This document shows, one piece after another, positions 35,353-45,073 of a DNA stretch of 64,000 nt. Below the pieces are notes generated by a model. That model saw only the letters and a list, made by a program, of their open reading frames with translations. It searched no databases and was not told the DNA's origin. The position numbers were made by a program, and so were the translations under genes. Every line of letters starts with the position of its first letter. Position 1 is the stretch's first letter. The stretch is taken from the NCBI GenBank assembly GCA_023404345.1, contig JAEYCB010000048.1, positions 20,244 through 84,243 of the forward strand. Reading direction: 5' to 3'. Origin of the DNA: Bacillota bacterium (GTDB lineage Bacteria > Bacillota > Clostridia > Christensenellales > Aristaeellaceae).

Positions 35353-35412
35353 CCTAGCGTAAGGCAAGAGCCGCCTGACTGCTCCAGTCGCACTTTCTTC
35401 TCCGCTCTACAT

Positions 35413-35437
35413 AGCCGCAGGCTTGATGCCTGCGGCT
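35413..35437 (+). repeat. hairpin repeat downstream of dfx, copy 1
   Basis: AGCCGCAGGC-TTGAT-GCCTGCGGCT, a perfect 10-bp stem, identical to the one at 35589-35613. Followed by TGCTTG, so a weak terminator for dfx at best. Confidence 0.7.
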
Positions 35438-35442
35438 TGCTT

Positions 35443-35580
35443 GTCGAAAAAGTCTACCCGAGGCAGCCTTTTTCGACAAATGCTTAAGAAATGTTTGCGC
35501 CGAGGGCGCAAACTCCCCGCCCGCCCGGCAGAGCCGGGCGATACGAATTGATTTCGGAGGGTCTGCGGGCCCTCCGAACC
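35443..35580 (+). repeat. multi-hairpin repeat element, copy A
   Basis: About 138 bases beginning GTCGAAAAAGTC and ending CCCTCCGAACC. It folds into hairpins GTTTGCGCC/GGCGCAAAC, CGCCCGGC/GCCGGGCG and GGAGGG/CCCTCC, plus GTCGAAAAAG/CTTTTTCGAC. Copy B, in opposite orientation, is at 37144-37276. Confidence 0.85.
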
Positions 35581-35588
35581 ACCCGCTG

Positions 35589-35617
35589 AGCCGCAGGCTT
35601 GATGCCTGCGGCTTTTT
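35589..35617 (+). terminator. hairpin repeat copy 2, with T run
   Basis: Same 10-bp stem as at 35413, here followed by TTTTT, so it should act as a plus-strand terminator for the ohyA-dfx operon. Confidence 0.75.
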
Positions 35618-35723
35618 CTGCGTTTCCGGCATGAATCGCGATTGCTTCAGGCAGCGAAAGCCGTCAGGCAAGTTGCCCGCAGACGGCGCATATCCTTTCC
35701 AAAACGTTTGGAGGGGTCGAAAG

Positions 35724-35972
35724 GTGCATGATCGCATTCAGGAGCGGTGCATCCGCATCGGGCAGTACATTGCGGATACAGGCGCAACCGTGCGCGGGGC
35801 CGCACGCCATTTTGGAGTCAGCAAATCTTCAGTGCACAAGGATATGGACCAGCGTCTGCCCAAGATCAACCAAACCCTGTATCGCCAGGTACGGCGTGTG
35901 TTAAGCTATAATAAATCCGTGCGCCACCTGCGTGGTGGAGAGGCCACCCGTCAGAAATACCTTCATTGCTGA
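35724..35972 (+). CDS. spoIIID: sporulation transcriptional regulator SpoIIID
   Basis: 82 aa, the normal length. Translation from GTG 35724 gives the family's MHD.IQERxIxIGxYI N-terminus, followed by the helix-turn-helix AARHFGVSKSSVHKDMDQRLP and the C-terminal SVRHLRGGEATRQKY. In Bacillus it switches mother-cell gene expression. GGAGGGG lies upstream of the GTG. The spoIIID-mreB/mbl order is conserved in spore formers, so this organism or its recent ancestor made spores. Confidence 0.95.
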   Translation: MHDRIQERCIRIGQYIADTGATVRGAARHFGVSKSSVHKDMDQRLPKINQTLYRQVRRVLSYNKSVRHLRGGEATRQKYLHC

Positions 35973-35997
35973 TCGGGTTTTCCCGTGCAAGCAGGAT

Positions 35998-36026
35998 TTG
36001 CCTTTTTGATGGCGAATAGATAAAGT
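35998..36026 (+). promoter_or_regulatory. possible promoter of mreB
   Basis: TTGCCT (35998-36003), 17 bases, TAAAGT (36021-36026), between spoIIID and mreB. Confidence 0.45.
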
Positions 36027-36088
36027 CAGGGGCGTACGCGCTTTATTTGTTTTGCCCTGGATTGCAAATGGAAAAGGAGTTCGAGCGA

Positions 36089-37117
36089 ATGGCAAGTATC
36101 AGCGACATCGGGATTGATCTGGGCACTTCGCAAATCCTGATCTATATGAAGGGCAAGGGCATTGTGCTGCGCGAGCCTACCGTGGTGGCCATTGACCGGG
36201 ACAGCCGCGATATCCTTGCCTTTGGTGATGAAGCCAAGCGCATGATCGGCCGCACGCCGGGCAACATTCTGGCCATCCGTCCCCTGCGCGAAGGCGCAAT
36301 TTCTGATTACGAGCTGGTCAGCTTCATGCTCAAGGGCTTTGTGCTAAAGGCTATCGGCAAGCATATGTTTGCCCGTCCACGCGCCATTTTGGCCCTGCCC
36401 ACCGCCATCAACGAAATGGAAAAGCGCTCGCTGATTTCCACCATGTTTGACGCTGGCATGAGGCGCACGCAGCTGCTCAACCGTTCTCTGGCGGCGGCGC
36501 TGGGTGCGGGTTTGCCCATGGATGAGGCCTATGGCACCATGATTGTGGATATCAGTGCGGGCGTTACCGATATTGCTGTACTCTCCTTTGGCAAGGTCAT
36601 CGTATCGGACTGCGCCAAGGCGGGCGGCGACCGGTTTGATGATGCCATCATCCGCCATCTGCGGCGCAAGCATAACCTGCTCATCGGCGAACGTACTGCC
36701 GAAGAACTCAAGATCAATATCGGTTCCGCCATTCCGCGTTCTGAGCAGCTCTACATGGAAGTAACCGGCCGCAACCTGATCACCGGCCTGCCCAAGACCA
36801 TGCGCATCACCAGCGATGATATTACTGAAGCGATTGATGAGCCGCTCCAACAGCTGATCGAAAGCATCCATGGCGTGCTGGAGCACACCCCGGCGGAGCT
36901 GGCGGCAGACATCTTCGAATACGGCATTTTGCTTTCCGGCGGCGGTGCAGAGATGTTTGGCCTGTGCGAAGCCATCGCCGACGCGCTCAAGGTGCCCTGC
37001 TCCTGTGCCGAGGACCCGCAGACCAATGTGGTGATGGGCTGTGGCCGCGCACTGGAAAACATGCACGATCTTGGCCAGTTCCTTGATGACGGACGGCGGC
37101 GGCTGATGGGACGGTAA
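36089..37117 (+). CDS. rod shape-determining protein MreB/Mbl family
   Basis: 342 aa actin-like ATPase that organises lateral wall synthesis under the membrane. Phosphate-1 IGIDLGTSQILIY (residues 6-18), connect-1/phosphate-2 TMIVDISAGVTDIAVLS, and the adenosine loop YGILLSGGGAEMFG are intact. AAAAGGAG lies nine bases before ATG 36089. Its place after spoIIID matches Bacillus mbl, but the subfamily cannot be fixed by eye. Confidence 0.93.
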   Translation: MASISDIGIDLGTSQILIYMKGKGIVLREPTVVAIDRDSRDILAFGDEAKRMIGRTPGNILAIRPLREGAISDYELVSFMLKGFVLKAIGKHMFARPRAILALPTAINEMEKRSLISTMFDAGMRRTQLLNRSLAAALGAGLPMDEAYGTMIVDISAGVTDIAVLSFGKVIVSDCAKAGGDRFDDAIIRHLRRKHNLLIGERTAEELKINIGSAIPRSEQLYMEVTGRNLITGLPKTMRITSDDITEAIDEPLQQLIESIHGVLEHTPAELAADIFEYGILLSGGGAEMFGLCEAIADALKVPCSCAEDPQTNVVMGCGRALENMHDLGQFLDDGRRRLMGR

Positions 37118-37143
37118 AATTATTCTAAAAGCCCTTATAGGAA

Positions 37144-37276
37144 GGTTTGGAGGGCCCGTAGGCCCTCCAATTCGTATCGCCCGGATTTGCCGAGCGGGCG
37201 GGGAGTTTACGCGCTTGGGCGCAAACATTTCTTAAGCATCTGGCGGAAACGGCTACCGCAGGCGGACTTTTTCGAC
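37144..37276 (-). repeat. multi-hairpin repeat element, copy B (inverted relative to A)
   Basis: Reverse complement reads GTCGAAAAAGTC ... ATGCTTAAGAAATGTTTGCGC ... GGGCGATACGAATT ... CCCTCC, matching copy A. The three internal hairpins are kept, with several changes preserving pairing through G-T wobbles. Together A and B bracket spoIIID-mreB. Confidence 0.85.
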
Positions 37277-37281
37277 ACACT

Positions 37282-37318
37282 AAAGCGGAGAAAAGGCATT
37301 TTACTTTTCTCCGCTTTT
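37282..37318 (+). terminator. bidirectional terminator between mreB and VOC gene
   Basis: A 14-bp perfect stem (37282-37295 with 37304-37317) with T and A tracts on both sides, serving the convergent genes. Confidence 0.9.
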
Positions 37319-37331
37319 TAAATATAAGCCC

Positions 37332-37697
37332 TCACTTGCGGCACAGGCAGAAGGGATGACCTGCCGGGTCCAGCAGCGTCACAAAATCATCTCCGCCAAA
37401 TTGAGCCGCCGCCTTGACCGCGCCCAGTTCCTGCGCCCTGCGCGCCATTGCTGCCACGTCTTCGACCTGAAAATCAAAATGCATCTGCTTTTGCTGTCTG
37501 CCCGGTTCCTCCGGCCACACGGGTGGAACGTATCCCTCAATTTCCTCAAACAGGAACACTACGCCCGTCGCGCTTCGCACGGCGGGCCTTGCAAACAGCT
37601 CGCAACGCTCCCAGCCCAGCAGATCGGCGTAAAAGGCCTGGAGCTTTTTTTCATCGCCGCAGTCAACCATGACATTGCCGAGTATCACCGGCTCCAT
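37332..37697 (-). CDS. VOC (glyoxalase/bleomycin resistance) superfamily protein
   Basis: 121 aa, two beta-alpha-beta-beta-beta modules. MVDCGDEKKLQAFYADLLGW at the N-terminus, a QMHFDFQVEDVAAM middle and the C-terminal LLDPAGHPFCLC are typical. Substrate unknown. ATG 37697 follows AAGGGG, 13 bases after the uridine kinase stop, so probably cotranscribed. Confidence 0.85.
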   Translation of the reverse strand: MEPVILGNVMVDCGDEKKLQAFYADLLGWERCELFARPAVRSATGVVFLFEEIEGYVPPVWPEEPGRQQKQMHFDFQVEDVAAMARRAQELGAVKAAAQFGGDDFVTLLDPAGHPFCLCRK

Positions 37698-37710
37698 AAG
37701 GCATTTCCCC

Positions 37711-38334
37711 TTATTCCTCAATACCGCGAAGCCTGAGTTCATCACGCACATATCCGGCCAGGATGTCCACAATGCGCGCATTGCGTCCCCCGTGTGCCAC
37801 GATCACGTCCGCCAACTCGATATAGTTGCGGATATGCTTGTCGTACATGGGCTTAACGGTGCTCAAATACTGCACGGAGATGTTTTCGATGCTGCGGCCA
37901 CGCTCATTGATATCGCGGGTGATGCGGCGCAGCAGGCAGATATCCGGCTCCACGCTCATGTAGAGCTTGAGAAACATCAACTCGCACAGGCGCTCGTCAT
38001 AGAACACATGAATGCCCTCTATCATGAGTACATCTGGCGGATAGATCAGCTCGTCCGTGTCGGCACGGCGGTGAAGCGCATAGTCGTAGCGCTTGCGGGT
38101 GATGGGTTTCCCGTCCAGAAGGAGCTTGATGTCCTCCAGGAACAGATCATGATCGAAAATTTCCGGCTCGTCGTAGTTGAGCAGGGACCGCTCCTCAAAG
38201 GTAAGGCTGGGGTGGTCCCGATAGTAGCAATCATGGTTGATAACGAGGGACCCTTTGCCAATGGCCCGGCAAAGCTCCTCCGCCAGCGTGCTTTTACCGC
38301 TTCCGCTGGCCCCGCAGATTCCGATGACGATCAT
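37711..38334 (-). CDS. uridine kinase family protein
   Basis: 207 aa. P-loop GICGASGSGKST (residues 5-16), then VINHDCYYRD and NYDEPEIFDHDLF as in uridine/cytidine kinases, which phosphorylate uridine or cytidine for salvage. Phosphoribulokinase-like relatives share these motifs, so the substrate is likely but not proven. ATG 38334 has only a weak ribosome-binding site; a promoter lies 35 bases upstream. Confidence 0.87.
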   Translation of the reverse strand: MIVIGICGASGSGKSTLAEELCRAIGKGSLVINHDCYYRDHPSLTFEERSLLNYDEPEIFDHDLFLEDIKLLLDGKPITRKRYDYALHRRADTDELIYPPDVLMIEGIHVFYDERLCELMFLKLYMSVEPDICLLRRITRDINERGRSIENISVQYLSTVKPMYDKHIRNYIELADVIVAHGGRNARIVDILAGYVRDELRLRGIEE

Positions 38335-38368
38335 CGCCCGCACCGCGCCCTTCTCTGCTTTTTTCCCT

Positions 38369-38397
38369 ACGATAGCAGACCCTGCAGGACCTGTCAA
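38369..38397 (-). promoter_or_regulatory. promoter of uridine kinase-VOC operon
   Basis: Minus strand TTGACA (38392-38397), 17 bases, TATCGT (38369-38374). Confidence 0.6.
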
Positions 38398-38484
38398 GAC
38401 AAAATATGGCATATTGCATCACCCGTACATTCATTAGATACATTGATAAGCAATCTGTATTTATTGTTTTTCAATGTTTTTTTA

Positions 38485-38513
38485 TTGACATTCATGTTCT
38501 TCTGGCGTATACT
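38485..38513 (+). promoter_or_regulatory. promoter of DUF2975-HTH operon
   Basis: TTGACA (38485-38490), 17 bases, TATACT (38508-38513); a near-consensus promoter. Confidence 0.8.
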
Positions 38514-38540
38514 TGACCTGTGCGAAAGGAGGTTTTTTTG

Positions 38541-38990
38541 ATGAATCATCGAAAAATATCAGCCCTGCTGCTTGCCGCGGGCGCTATCGCCATTGCGGGG
38601 GTTCTCTGGATTTTTGGATGGGCAGTGCCCACTGCTGCTGACCGTTGTCAAAGGCTGTTCTCGGGAGTAGCGTGGCTGTACTGGCCGGCGCTTGTTTATG
38701 TGTGGGTGGTCGGGGTACTGATGCTGTGCGCCATCGTCCAGTATATGCGCATCTGCCTGCGCATCGGTCGGGACCGCTCTTTCTGTAAGGCCAATATCGC
38801 CGGCCTTCGGAGCATCGCCCGGTTGCTGTTTGCCGCCTCGGCGATGTGCCTAGCGGCACTGGCTGCGGTGTTTCTGCCCAACATGGCGCCGGGGCCGTGG
38901 TGCGCGTTCGTCATTCTGCCGGCCATGGCGCTCTCCTGGCTCCTCGCCCGCGCGACGCAGCTCCAGGAGGACAGCGAGCTGACGATATAA
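38541..38990 (+). CDS. DUF2975 domain membrane protein
   Basis: 149 aa with four membrane segments, the standard DUF2975 layout. AAAGGAGG lies before ATG 38541. These proteins are usually encoded beside a small Cro/C1-type regulator, as here 12 bases downstream, and may respond to an unknown membrane signal. Function not established. Confidence 0.78.
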   Translation: MNHRKISALLLAAGAIAIAGVLWIFGWAVPTAADRCQRLFSGVAWLYWPALVYVWVVGVLMLCAIVQYMRICLRIGRDRSFCKANIAGLRSIARLLFAASAMCLAALAAVFLPNMAPGPWCAFVILPAMALSWLLARATQLQEDSELTI

Positions 38991-39002
38991 GGAGGATGCT
39001 GC

Positions 39003-39209
39003 ATGGCAATACGGGTGGATCTTGACGTCATGCTGGCCCGCCGGAAAATGAGCATGACGGAGTTGAGCGAGCGGGTGGGCATCACCATGGCAAACCTTTC
39101 GATCCTGAAAAACGGAAAAGCCAAGGCCGTGCGCTTCAGCACGCTCAATGAGATATGCAAGGCGCTGAACTGCCAGCCCGGCGACATCCTCGCATACGAG
39201 GAGGACTGA
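39003..39209 (+). CDS. small Cro/C1-type helix-turn-helix regulator (YozG-like)
   Basis: 68 aa, one helix-turn-helix domain (MSMTELSERVGITMANLSILKNGKA) followed by FSTLNEICKALNCQPGDILAYE, the pattern of YozG-like partners of DUF2975 proteins. GGAGG precedes the ATG. Its last codons carry the ribosome-binding site of the next gene. Confidence 0.9.
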   Translation: MAIRVDLDVMLARRKMSMTELSERVGITMANLSILKNGKAKAVRFSTLNEICKALNCQPGDILAYEED

Positions 39210-39211
39210 AA

Positions 39212-40648
39212 ATGGAGAACCAAAATAAGGCTATCTTTTCAAGGGAGGCCGCATGGCTACTCGCGTTGGCCATGCTCGCATCGGCCACCTATCATTTTGC
39301 GCATCCGTTTTTCCTGTCGCGCGATTACCTTCATCTGCCCGGCGTCGGGTTGGCGGTCACGCAATGGATGCTGCTGGGCGGCTGCCTGCTGTGCGCCGTC
39401 CGTAAAAAACGGCTGCAAATCACCCGCGGCGGCGTACTGCTGGCCGTGCTTTCGGCGCTGCTGGCGCTATGCTACGCCCTCTACGCCAACGATATGCTGC
39501 GCCTGATGAACCTGCCGGTGCTGTGCGCGCTGACGGTGCAGGCACTGTTTTCCCTATGTGGACACGTCACGCGCCCATCCCTGTCCGCCACCGGGCTGTG
39601 GGAGGGGCTGTGCCGATTCTTCCCCGCGCTGGGCCGTTTTTTCTCCCTTCCCCTGCGCGCCGTGCGCCAGCGTGCAGCGGTGCGCGACGGACGGCGCTCC
39701 GGGCTATGGCTGGGGATTGTCATTTCTGTTCCGGTGCTGGCGGTAGTCATAGGGCTGCTTGCCAGTGCGGACCCGGTATTTCGCGCTTTTATGAACGCCC
39801 TTTTTGATCGCCTGGGCCATTTTGATCTGATGCTGTTGCGCAAGCTGATCCTCTTTCCACTGTGCGGGCTGCTGCTTTTTTCGCTGCTGTATTCGTGCCT
39901 GTCACAGGGCGCCGCGGTGCCTTCGCCCAATCTCTCCGCAATCCGCGCGCCGGTGTTTGCCGTGTCGCTGACCGCCCTGACGGTGGTCTACACCGTGTTT
40001 TCCTACATTCAGGTCCGCTACCTGTTCGGAGGTGCTGAAACCGCGCTGCTTCAGGGCGGGTATGCCCAGTACGCGCGGAGCGGTTTTTTTCAGCTCGTGG
40101 CGGCCGCCTGTATCACGCTGGCGCTGGTGGCGCCGCCCACCGTGCTCTATCCTGCGCATCGCGGTATGCGCGTTCTTTGCGGCGCGGTGTCCCTGCTGAC
40201 GGTCGTAATCACCGCATCCGCCTTCTTCCGCATGCGGCTGTACATCCTCGCCCACGGCATGACGCTGCTGCGCCTGTTGACGCTGTGGGCGATGCTGATG
40301 ATCCTCTTGGCGCTGATCTGCCTGCTTGTCAAATGCATCCGCCCAGGCCTGCGCCTCTGCCCACTGCTATGCACGGCTGTGTTGTGCTCCTGGGTGGCCC
40401 TCAACCTGAGCTGCATGCCCCTGCAGGTGGCACGGTACAACATACGCGCCTATCAAACCGGTCAGCTTGCCACGCTGGATACCGATCACCTCTGCACCCT
40501 CTCGCCAGACGTCTGGCCGGCCCTTGAATCGCTTGGAGGCATGCCGGACGGCAGCGCGACCGTAGACGAGATCTGCCGGAGATGGGAGGCCCTCTCCCCT
40601 GTCTGGTATGACTGGGCGCTGTCTTGGAAGGGTGTGCCGCGGCGGTGA
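39212..40648 (+). CDS. DUF4153/DUF4173-type polytopic membrane protein
   Basis: 478 aa with about 11 hydrophobic segments. The patch YAQYARSGFFQLVAAACI and the following MRLYILAHGMTLLRL segment are those of DUF4153/DUF4173 proteins. The C-terminal 60 residues are extracytoplasmic or cytoplasmic and soluble. Starts two bases after the regulator's stop, so the three genes form one operon. Function unknown. Confidence 0.78.
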   Translation: MENQNKAIFSREAAWLLALAMLASATYHFAHPFFLSRDYLHLPGVGLAVTQWMLLGGCLLCAVRKKRLQITRGGVLLAVLSALLALCYALYANDMLRLMNLPVLCALTVQALFSLCGHVTRPSLSATGLWEGLCRFFPALGRFFSLPLRAVRQRAAVRDGRRSGLWLGIVISVPVLAVVIGLLASADPVFRAFMNALFDRLGHFDLMLLRKLILFPLCGLLLFSLLYSCLSQGAAVPSPNLSAIRAPVFAVSLTALTVVYTVFSYIQVRYLFGGAETALLQGGYAQYARSGFFQLVAAACITLALVAPPTVLYPAHRGMRVLCGAVSLLTVVITASAFFRMRLYILAHGMTLLRLLTLWAMLMILLALICLLVKCIRPGLRLCPLLCTAVLCSWVALNLSCMPLQVARYNIRAYQTGQLATLDTDHLCTLSPDVWPALESLGGMPDGSATVDEICRRWEALSPVWYDWALSWKGVPRR

Positions 40649-40655
40649 TCTCCGC

Positions 40656-40684
40656 TTGCATTTTCCCTGCGAATCCGGTATGAT
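40656..40684 (+). promoter_or_regulatory. promoter of lepA
   Basis: TTGCAT (40656-40661), 17 bases, TATGAT (40679-40684); transcription would start at about 40691. Confidence 0.75.
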
Positions 40685-40722
40685 AGAGAATGTTGGATTC
40701 CGCTTATTTTGGAGGGGTTTTT

Positions 40723-42531
<1,809 letters not shown>

Positions 42532-42579
42532 CCCGGACGCGGCATAAAAAACAATTCTGTAGAAAGGATGTGGACCATA

Positions 42580-43089
42580 ATGGATCAAAAGGTTTCCCAG
42601 CTGCTGAACGAGCAGATCAACAAGGAATTTTACTCGGCGTATCTCTATCTGGACATGGCCAACTTTTACGCTGCCCGCGGACTGGATGGCTTTGCCAACT
42701 GGTTTGAAGTGCAGGCCCGCGAGGAGCAGGACCATGCCATGCTGTTCTATCGTTACTTGCATAACAACAGCGAAGCCGTCACCCTTGAGGCCATTGCCAG
42801 GCCTGACAAAGCCTTTGAGACGCTGGCAGATCCCTTGGATGCAGCGCTGGAGCATGAAAAATACGTTACCTCACTGATTAACGCGATCTATGCCGCCGCA
42901 CAGGAGGCACGGGATTTCAGAACCACGCAGTTCCTGGACTGGTTTATCAAGGAGCAGGGCGAGGAAGAGAAAAATGCTTCCGATCTGATCACCAAAATGG
43001 CGCTGTTCGGGTCCGATGCGAAGGGGCTTTACATGCTCAACAGCGAATTGGCCGCGCGCGTTTACGCCGCACCCTCCCTGGTGCTGTGA
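42580..43089 (+). CDS. non-heme ferritin
   Basis: 169 aa. Four-helix bundle with ferroxidase ligands in NKEFYSAYLYLDMA (Glu), REEQDHAM (Glu, His) and EQGEEEKNA (Glu). Stores iron and limits Fenton chemistry. The start at 42580 is preferred over ATG 42568, which directly abuts the AAAGG. Follows lepA by 48 bases. Confidence 0.93.
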   Translation: MDQKVSQLLNEQINKEFYSAYLYLDMANFYAARGLDGFANWFEVQAREEQDHAMLFYRYLHNNSEAVTLEAIARPDKAFETLADPLDAALEHEKYVTSLINAIYAAAQEARDFRTTQFLDWFIKEQGEEEKNASDLITKMALFGSDAKGLYMLNSELAARVYAAPSLVL

Positions 43090-43140
43090 ACATGGCAGCG
43101 GTCCGGAAAAAATTCTTGACAAATTCCGCGGCCTTTCTAC

Positions 43141-43169
43141 TTGCCAAAGCATGCAAACCGTGGTATAAT
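43141..43169 (+). promoter_or_regulatory. promoter of rpmB
   Basis: TTGCCA (43141-43146), 17 bases, TATAAT (43164-43169). Confidence 0.75.
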
Positions 43170-43213
43170 AGACAGGCTGTTATGAATGCAAACTCCCGTT
43201 AGGAGGTGTAGTT

Positions 43214-43429
43214 ATGGGCAAGTTTTGTGAGGTTTGTGCGAAGGGATCTATGAGCGGCCACAACGTGAGCCACTCCAACCGTAAGACCAACCGCATTTGG
43301 GCGCCGAATGTGCAGCGCGTCCGCGTCGTGGTCGATGGTCAGGCCAAGCGTCTGAACGTGTGCACCCGTTGCCTGCGCAGCGGCAACGTGCAGCGTGCGC
43401 TGCCCTCCAAGTCCAACGTGGAAGCCTAA
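43214..43429 (+). CDS. rpmB: 50S ribosomal protein L28
   Basis: 71 aa, slightly longer than Bacillus L28. CEVCAKG at the N-terminus and CTRCLRSG near the end give a zinc-binding Cys quartet (a Cys+ form), with [16 protein letters not shown] in between. AGGAGG lies before ATG 43214. Monocistronic between its promoter and terminator. Confidence 0.96.
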   Translation: MGKFCEVCAKGSMSGHNVSHSNRKTNRIWAPNVQRVRVVVDGQAKRLNVCTRCLRSGNVQRALPSKSNVEA

Positions 43430-43452
43430 TGGGATAACCGATTGGACGTTAA

Positions 43453-43483
43453 ATGCCCCGTGCCGGTTGCACGGGGCATTTTC
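43453..43483 (+). terminator. terminator of rpmB
   Basis: ATGCCCCGTGC (43453-43463) pairs with GCACGGGGCAT (43469-43479), then TTT. Confidence 0.85.
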
Positions 43484-43490
43484 ATATTAC

Positions 43491-43534
43491 GAAAGCAGCT
43501 GGCCCGCCTGCGCGTGGCGGGCCAGCCGCTTTCG
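43491..43534 (-). terminator. terminator of the ECF sigma/anti-sigma operon
   Basis: A long stem pairing GAAAGC.GCTGGCCCGCC-type arms on either side of 43510-43516, just after the anti-sigma stop; the T tract is short. Confidence 0.65.
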
Positions 43535-43540
43535 TTGGCT

Positions 43541-44485
43541 TTACGGCGTGGTATCCTCCACCCGAATGCGGAAGCTGACCCAGCCTTTCACCCCTCCGCT
43601 GTAAAGGGCCGCGTCGTCACCCTCCACATAGGTGGATACCTCGTAGGGCACGCACAGTCTCAGCTCGCCTCCGTTCTGTGCCAACAGCGCTTCCCGCGCG
43701 GCACGGACCTGCGTCACGAGGCGCTCCTTCTGCGCTTCCTCCATGCCCTCATGGGCCATCACCTGCGCTTCATAGCCCTCATCTATCCAGGGGAGCTCCA
43801 TCTCAAGCACCGTGATCACCGCGCCGTCCTCCCCCACAAAGCTATCCATGCTGCTGCCGTCACCCACCATTTCCACCGCATTGTCCGGGATGCCTAGCAA
43901 TACCCGATCCGCCTCAAAGAGCAGCAGTTCCTTCGAGCCATCGTTCATCATCTCCCGCACGGGACCGAAGCCCTTTTCCGTGAGTAGCCAGTGCTCGCTC
44001 CGGGCCTCCTCGTCCTCAGCCAGTGCCTCCGCGTCATCCCCCACATAGCTGCCGTCCGGGTCCAGGTTCCACATGGGATGCAGCTCTTGCGTCCGCTGGT
44101 CCGCCTCTACGGCGCGCAGCGATACCGTCAGCAGCTTCTCCTGTGGGACCCATGCCGCGTCCTGCACGGTCACGCGCACGGGCGTTCCCTCCGTCTGCTC
44201 CTGCTGCGTCACGATTTGCAGGCTATCCATGATGGCCTGGTGCTTCTGGGGCTCGTGTTCCTGATAGGCGGTGAAACGGTTGTTGTAATACCATGCCTGC
44301 CCCTGCATGATCACCGCGTAGGCAATGCCGCACAGCAGCGCCAGCACCACCGCGGCGATTAGCGCCGCGCGCAGGCGCGGAATGCGCCGGGGCCTGTCGT
44401 CGAGCCGCGCAAGGGTCTGATTCATCCGTTCGGTAAACGCGGGCGGTGTATCGCCAAAGGCACGGTCCAGATCTTTTTCACGCAT
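43541..44485 (-). CDS. membrane anti-sigma factor-like protein
   Basis: 314 aa. A cytoplasmic N-terminus of about 38 residues, one membrane helix (RAALIAAVVLALLCGIAYAV) and a 250-residue extracytoplasmic domain. The layout and the eight-base overlap with the upstream ECF sigma gene indicate its anti-sigma factor (RsiV/DUF4179-like). The outer domain is rich in acidic residues and has no motif I recognise. Followed by a strong hairpin. Confidence 0.75.
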   Translation of the reverse strand: MREKDLDRAFGDTPPAFTERMNQTLARLDDRPRRIPRLRAALIAAVVLALLCGIAYAVIMQGQAWYYNNRFTAYQEHEPQKHQAIMDSLQIVTQQEQTEGTPVRVTVQDAAWVPQEKLLTVSLRAVEADQRTQELHPMWNLDPDGSYVGDDAEALAEDEEARSEHWLLTEKGFGPVREMMNDGSKELLLFEADRVLLGIPDNAVEMVGDGSSMDSFVGEDGAVITVLEMELPWIDEGYEAQVMAHEGMEEAQKERLVTQVRAAREALLAQNGGELRLCVPYEVSTYVEGDDAALYSGGVKGWVSFRIRVEDTTP

Positions 44486-44960
44486 CGTCTGTTTCCTCCT
44501 CTCCCAGCCTCTCCCTGAGCTGTGTGCGTGCGCGGTGTACGCGCGCCTTCACCGTGCCTTCCGGCACGCCCAGCATGTGCGCTGCCTCGCGCATGGTGTA
44601 TCCGTCCAGGCATGTCAGCGTGAGCGGCACGCGGTATTTGGGCGGCAGGCTGAACAGCGCCTCATACAGCGCTGCATCCGCGCCGGGCGGCTCTGCCGCG
44701 CAAAGTTCGGGCGGCTGCGCCATGGGCAGTATACGCCGCCTCTTGCGCAGCAGCGTCTTGCTCTCGTTGATCACCACGCGCATGAGCCAGGTATCAAAGT
44801 AGCGCTCATCGCGCAGGGTGCCGCGCCCGTTCCAGGCGCGCAGCAGCGCCTCCTGCACTGCGTCGGCCGCATCCGGCGCGTTGCCGGTATAGCTCATGGC
44901 CACCCGGTACAGGCTGCGTTCCATCCGTTGGACAGCCTCGGAAAAGGTCTGCTTGTCCAT
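44478..44960 (-). CDS. ECF-family RNA polymerase sigma factor
   Basis: 160 aa. Region 2 (DAADAVQEALLRAW at about 30-43, YFDTWLMRVVINESK) and region 4 helix-turn-helix (YTMREAAHMLGVPEGTVKARVHRAR). GGGGGAGGA precedes ATG 44960. Cotranscribed with the membrane protein downstream. A likely autoregulated promoter lies at 44982-45009. Confidence 0.92.
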   Translation of the reverse strand: MDKQTFSEAVQRMERSLYRVAMSYTGNAPDAADAVQEALLRAWNGRGTLRDERYFDTWLMRVVINESKTLLRKRRRILPMAQPPELCAAEPPGADAALYEALFSLPPKYRVPLTLTCLDGYTMREAAHMLGVPEGTVKARVHRARTQLRERLGEEETDDA

Positions 44961-44981
44961 GTTCCTCCCCCTTTCCTTCAT

Positions 44982-45009
44982 TAGAAGCGCCGGATGTCCC
45001 GAAGGTTGC
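44982..45009 (-). promoter_or_regulatory. probable ECF-type autoregulated promoter
   Basis: Minus strand GCAACCTT (45002-45009) followed by CTTCTA (44982-44987), with 17 bases between the AAC core and CTTC. This resembles ECF promoters of the AAC...CGTC type and differs from sigma-A boxes. It ends 22 bases before the sigma gene. Confidence 0.45.
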
Positions 45010-45019
45010 GTCCTGCGTG

Positions 45020-45058
45020 AAAAAAGCAGTCCCCGGCAAGCATACTCCTGCCGGGGAC
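45020..45058 (-). terminator. terminator of the DUF3343 gene
   Basis: Minus strand GTCCCCGGCA (45049-45058) pairs with TGCCGGGGAC (45029-45038), followed by a T run. Confidence 0.85.
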
Positions 45059-45073
45059 CATCTGGCAAGCCGC

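Larger units (their letters stand above)
35353..35723. other. 371-base non-coding region of hairpins and repeats
   Basis: Contains two copies of a 25-base hairpin (35413-35437 and 35589-35613) on either side of repeat element copy A (35443-35580), then the spoIIID leader. No gene seen. Confidence 0.7.

Noticed and set aside
35413..35613. CRISPR-like repeat
   Set aside because: Only two copies of the hairpin, with a structured element rather than a unique spacer between, and no cas genes.
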